Below are positions 5,394 to 7,144 of a DNA stretch of 7,144 nt, in pieces. Location of the stretch: assembly GCA_026985495.1 (NCBI GenBank), contig JALSQJ010000236.1, positions 1 to 7,144 of the forward strand, read 5' to 3'. This DNA comes from Campylobacteraceae bacterium. GTDB taxonomy: Bacteria; Campylobacterota; Campylobacteria; Campylobacterales; Sulfurovaceae. The translations under genes were made by a program, and so were the position numbers. Below the pieces are notes generated by a model. That model ran no database searches, was not told the origin of the DNA, and saw only the letters and a program-made list of their open reading frames with translations. Position 1 is the first letter of the stretch; each line of letters starts with the position of its first letter.

Positions 5394-6761
5394 ATGTGTG
5401 CTATTGTTGGAGTATATGGAGATGAAAATGCTTCTCAAATTGCTTACTATGCACTTTTTGCCATGCAACATAGAGGGCAAGAGTCTTCAGGAATCTCATC
5501 TGCTGATGGAAAACGAATACACCTTATTAAAAAACGAGGCTTAGTTACAGAAGTATTTAAGCAAGATGATTTAGACCTATTATCAGGCTCTTGTGCCATT
5601 GGGCATAACCGTTACTCTACAGCAGGGAAAGATTCTGTTTTAGATGCACAACCTGTATTTGCAAAGTACAAACTTGGTGCTATCTCAATAGCACACAATG
5701 GAAACTTAACTAATAAGTATGAGGTACGTGATGAGCTTATTGAAAAGGGTGCTATTTTCCAAACAGAGATGGATACAGAAAATATAGTACATCTAATTGC
5801 AAAGAGTGCAAAGAGTAAACTAAAAGCTCGTATTAAAGATATGTTGAGCAAAATAGAGGGTGCATACTGTTTGGTAATTCAGAGTCGTAGTAAAATGTTT
5901 GTAGTTCGTGACCGTTTTGGAATTCGACCATTGAGTTTAGGAAAACTAAAGAGTGGAGGGTACATTGTAGCTAGTGAAACATGTGCTTTTGACTTGGTTG
6001 GTGCAGAGTTTGTACGAGATGTAGAGCCAGGGGAGATGCTTATCTTTGAAGAGAATAAAGAGCCAAAATCAGTAATGATTTTTGAAGCAGACTATCACCC
6101 TTGTGCATTTGAATATATCTACTTTGCACGACCAGACTCTATTATTGATGGTAAAACAGTTTACAATATGCGTTTAGAGATGGGTAAACAGTTAGCAAAA
6201 GAGACTCCTGCTAAGATAGACTTGGTGTTACCTGTACCAGACTCTGGGGTTGCTGCTGCAAAAGGGTATGCCGATGGAATGGGTGTACCATTTGAGATGG
6301 GTATTGTGCGTAACCATTATGTTGGTCGTACTTTCATTGAGCCAAGTCAAGAGATTAGAGACCTAAAAGTAAAGTTGAAACTCTCTCCTATTAAAGATAT
6401 GATAAAAGGAAAAAGGGTAGCCATTGTCGATGACTCTTTAGTGCGTGGAACAACTTCAAAGCAGATAGTAAGAATGTTAAAAGATGCAGGAGCAGTAGAG
6501 GTTCATATGAGAATTGCATCACCTGAAATTAAATTCCCTTGTCGTTACGGCATAGATACTGCAACAAAAACAGAGCTTATCTCTTCATATAAAACCCCTG
6601 AAGAGATTGCTGAGTATATTGAAGCTGACTCTTTAGGATTTCTCTCTATAGATGGGCTAAAAGCCTCTTTAGGCGATGACCGTGAATATTCGTTAGTGAG
6701 TTTTGATGGTAAATATTTTGCAGGAGGGAATGAAAACTCTCCAGGGTGTAGTGCATATTAG
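5394..6761 (+). CDS. purF: Amidophosphoribosyltransferase (glutamine PRPP amidotransferase)
   Basis: PurF makes 5-phosphoribosylamine from PRPP and glutamine, the committed step of purine synthesis. It has 455 residues. The N-terminal Ntn glutaminase domain (about 2-230) starts with Cys2, the catalytic nucleophile once Met is removed, so there is no propeptide and the start is fixed. Its motifs include MQHRGQESSG, GHNRYSTAG, AHNGNLTN and RDRFGIRPL. The phosphoribosyltransferase domain (about 240-400) has LPVPDSGVAAA (279-289), RNHYVGRTFI and the PRPP loop VAIVDDSLVRGTTS (342-355). No Shine-Dalgarno is seen upstream, so translation probably depends on ribosomes finishing dapB one base before. 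Oddity: in the B. subtilis-type enzyme four cysteines bind a 4Fe-4S cluster. Here C237 (HPCAFEY) and C383 (FPCRYG) are kept, but the C-terminal CxxC place reads SLVS (433-436), so the cluster is probably absent. The protein ends with an unusual Gly/Asn-rich tail containing C452. Confidence 0.96.
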   Translation: MCAIVGVYGDENASQIAYYALFAMQHRGQESSGISSADGKRIHLIKKRGLVTEVFKQDDLDLLSGSCAIGHNRYSTAGKDSVLDAQPVFAKYKLGAISIAHNGNLTNKYEVRDELIEKGAIFQTEMDTENIVHLIAKSAKSKLKARIKDMLSKIEGAYCLVIQSRSKMFVVRDRFGIRPLSLGKLKSGGYIVASETCAFDLVGAEFVRDVEPGEMLIFEENKEPKSVMIFEADYHPCAFEYIYFARPDSIIDGKTVYNMRLEMGKQLAKETPAKIDLVLPVPDSGVAAAKGYADGMGVPFEMGIVRNHYVGRTFIEPSQEIRDLKVKLKLSPIKDMIKGKRVAIVDDSLVRGTTSKQIVRMLKDAGAVEVHMRIASPEIKFPCRYGIDTATKTELISSYKTPEEIAEYIEADSLGFLSIDGLKASLGDDREYSLVSFDGKYFAGGNENSPGCSAY

Positions 6762-7144
6762 ATGAAACTACTATTTTTGATTACTGCTTTTTCATTGTTG
6801 CTTTTCTGCTCAACGGATAACAATGAGAGTAATCAGACTACACAAGAGGATAGCAACGGAAGTTCACTCTACTTTACTATGGGGTGCAATAACTGCCATG
6901 GTATCTATGGTGATGGTATTGGTAATGCTCCTAAACTCAATAATAAAACAGCTAAAACTTTAAATAGACGACTGCATGAACTTCAAAAAGGAAAAATCTA
7001 TAGTAGTTCTGGAGGTGTTATGATCTCATTTGCACAATCGTTAAATGATGATGATATTGAGAAGCTCTCTAAGTACATTTCCACACTTAAAGAGAAAAAC
7101 AAAAAGGTTTATGAAGATGATGATTTTGGAGCTTATGAGTTTTA
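6762..7144 (+). CDS. Small exported mono-heme c-type cytochrome, possibly a lipoprotein (3' end at window edge)
   Basis: An open frame starts with ATG directly after the purF stop (TAG then ATG, no gap) and stays open for 127 codons; the last two bases, TA, may begin a stop or a Tyr codon. Residues 1-16 (MKLLFLITAFSLLLFC) form a signal peptide. Cys16 is at a possible lipobox, but Phe at -1 is atypical, so lipidation is uncertain. A Ser/Thr/Asn-rich linker (17-36) leads to a class I cytochrome c domain: heme-binding CNNCH (42-46) followed by GxxGDGIGNAPKL, probable axial ligand Met87 in GGVMISFAQSL, and the closing helix DDDIEKLSKYISTL. This is the usual pattern of small periplasmic electron carriers. 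No Shine-Dalgarno is at the right distance (AGGG lies about 16 bases away), so translation is probably coupled to purF. Its redox partner cannot be deduced. The tail after residue 110 is lysine- and then acid-rich. Confidence 0.88.
   Translation, partial: MKLLFLITAFSLLLFCSTDNNESNQTTQEDSNGSSLYFTMGCNNCHGIYGDGIGNAPKLNNKTAKTLNRRLHELQKGKIYSSSGGVMISFAQSLNDDDIEKLSKYISTLKEKNKKVYEDDDFGAYEF

Noticed and set aside
5335..5544. Small + strand open frame across the dapB-purF junction
   Set aside because: It overlaps the end of dapB and the start of purF in another frame. Both of those have strong family motifs, and the small product shows no recognisable feature.
5612..5851. Minus-strand open frame inside purF
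   Set aside because: It lies wholly within the conserved glutaminase domain of purF and has no independent support. Its hydrophobic look comes from reading the complement of purF codons.
1..7144. CRISPR array, insertion sequence, tRNA or defence island
   Set aside because: I found no spaced direct repeats, transposase motifs, tRNA-like cloverleaf or known defence genes. Genes fill nearly the whole window and most are core functions.

Overview
The window suggests a member of the Campylobacterota (epsilonproteobacteria), probably a Sulfurovum- or Sulfurimonas-like organism. The evidence is AT-rich DNA with A/T-ending codons, TATAAT-type -10 boxes that mostly lack a clear -35 box, the Campylobacterota-style wording of the Mfd helicase motifs, and the dapB-purF neighbour pair, which I recall also being adjacent in Campylobacter jejuni. 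The genus is an inference from sequence style; no phylogeny was run.

Layout: all genes lie on the + strand. (1) The 3' part of mfd, the transcription-repair coupling factor, runs in from the left edge to 2201. (2) A short AT-rich gap holds a TATAAT box inside an 11-bp inverted repeat. It precedes a 260-residue Fe(II)/2-oxoglutarate dioxygenase of the phytanoyl-CoA dioxygenase (PhyH) family at 2289-3071. (3) A 125-base leader with a near-consensus promoter and a hairpin precedes trxA (thioredoxin, 3197-3517), which is followed by a probable terminator. (4) trxB (thioredoxin reductase) lies at 3620-4561. (5) A promoter-like stretch precedes a tightly packed group: dapB (lysine/diaminopimelate synthesis, 4625-5392), purF (first step of purine synthesis, 5394-6761) and a small exported c-type cytochrome. 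The cytochrome begins at 6762, immediately after the purF stop, and runs to the right edge.

How the genes work together: trxA and trxB form the NADPH-TrxB-TrxA disulfide-reducing system. dapB and purF are housekeeping biosynthetic genes with one base between them. The cytochrome joins the same transcription unit by position, with no evident functional link. mfd is a general DNA-repair gene. The dioxygenase is the least explained gene: its fold family is clear but its substrate cannot be read from the sequence.

I see no mobile element, CRISPR array, tRNA, rRNA or defence system. This is mostly an ordinary core-genome region. Points worth a second look are the dioxygenase (Lys at the usual 2-oxoglutarate-anchoring Arg position, promoter framed by an inverted repeat), a PurF that keeps two of the four expected iron-sulfur cysteines, the cytochrome coupled to purF, and the trxA leader. 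There is no gene-free stretch longer than 300 bases.
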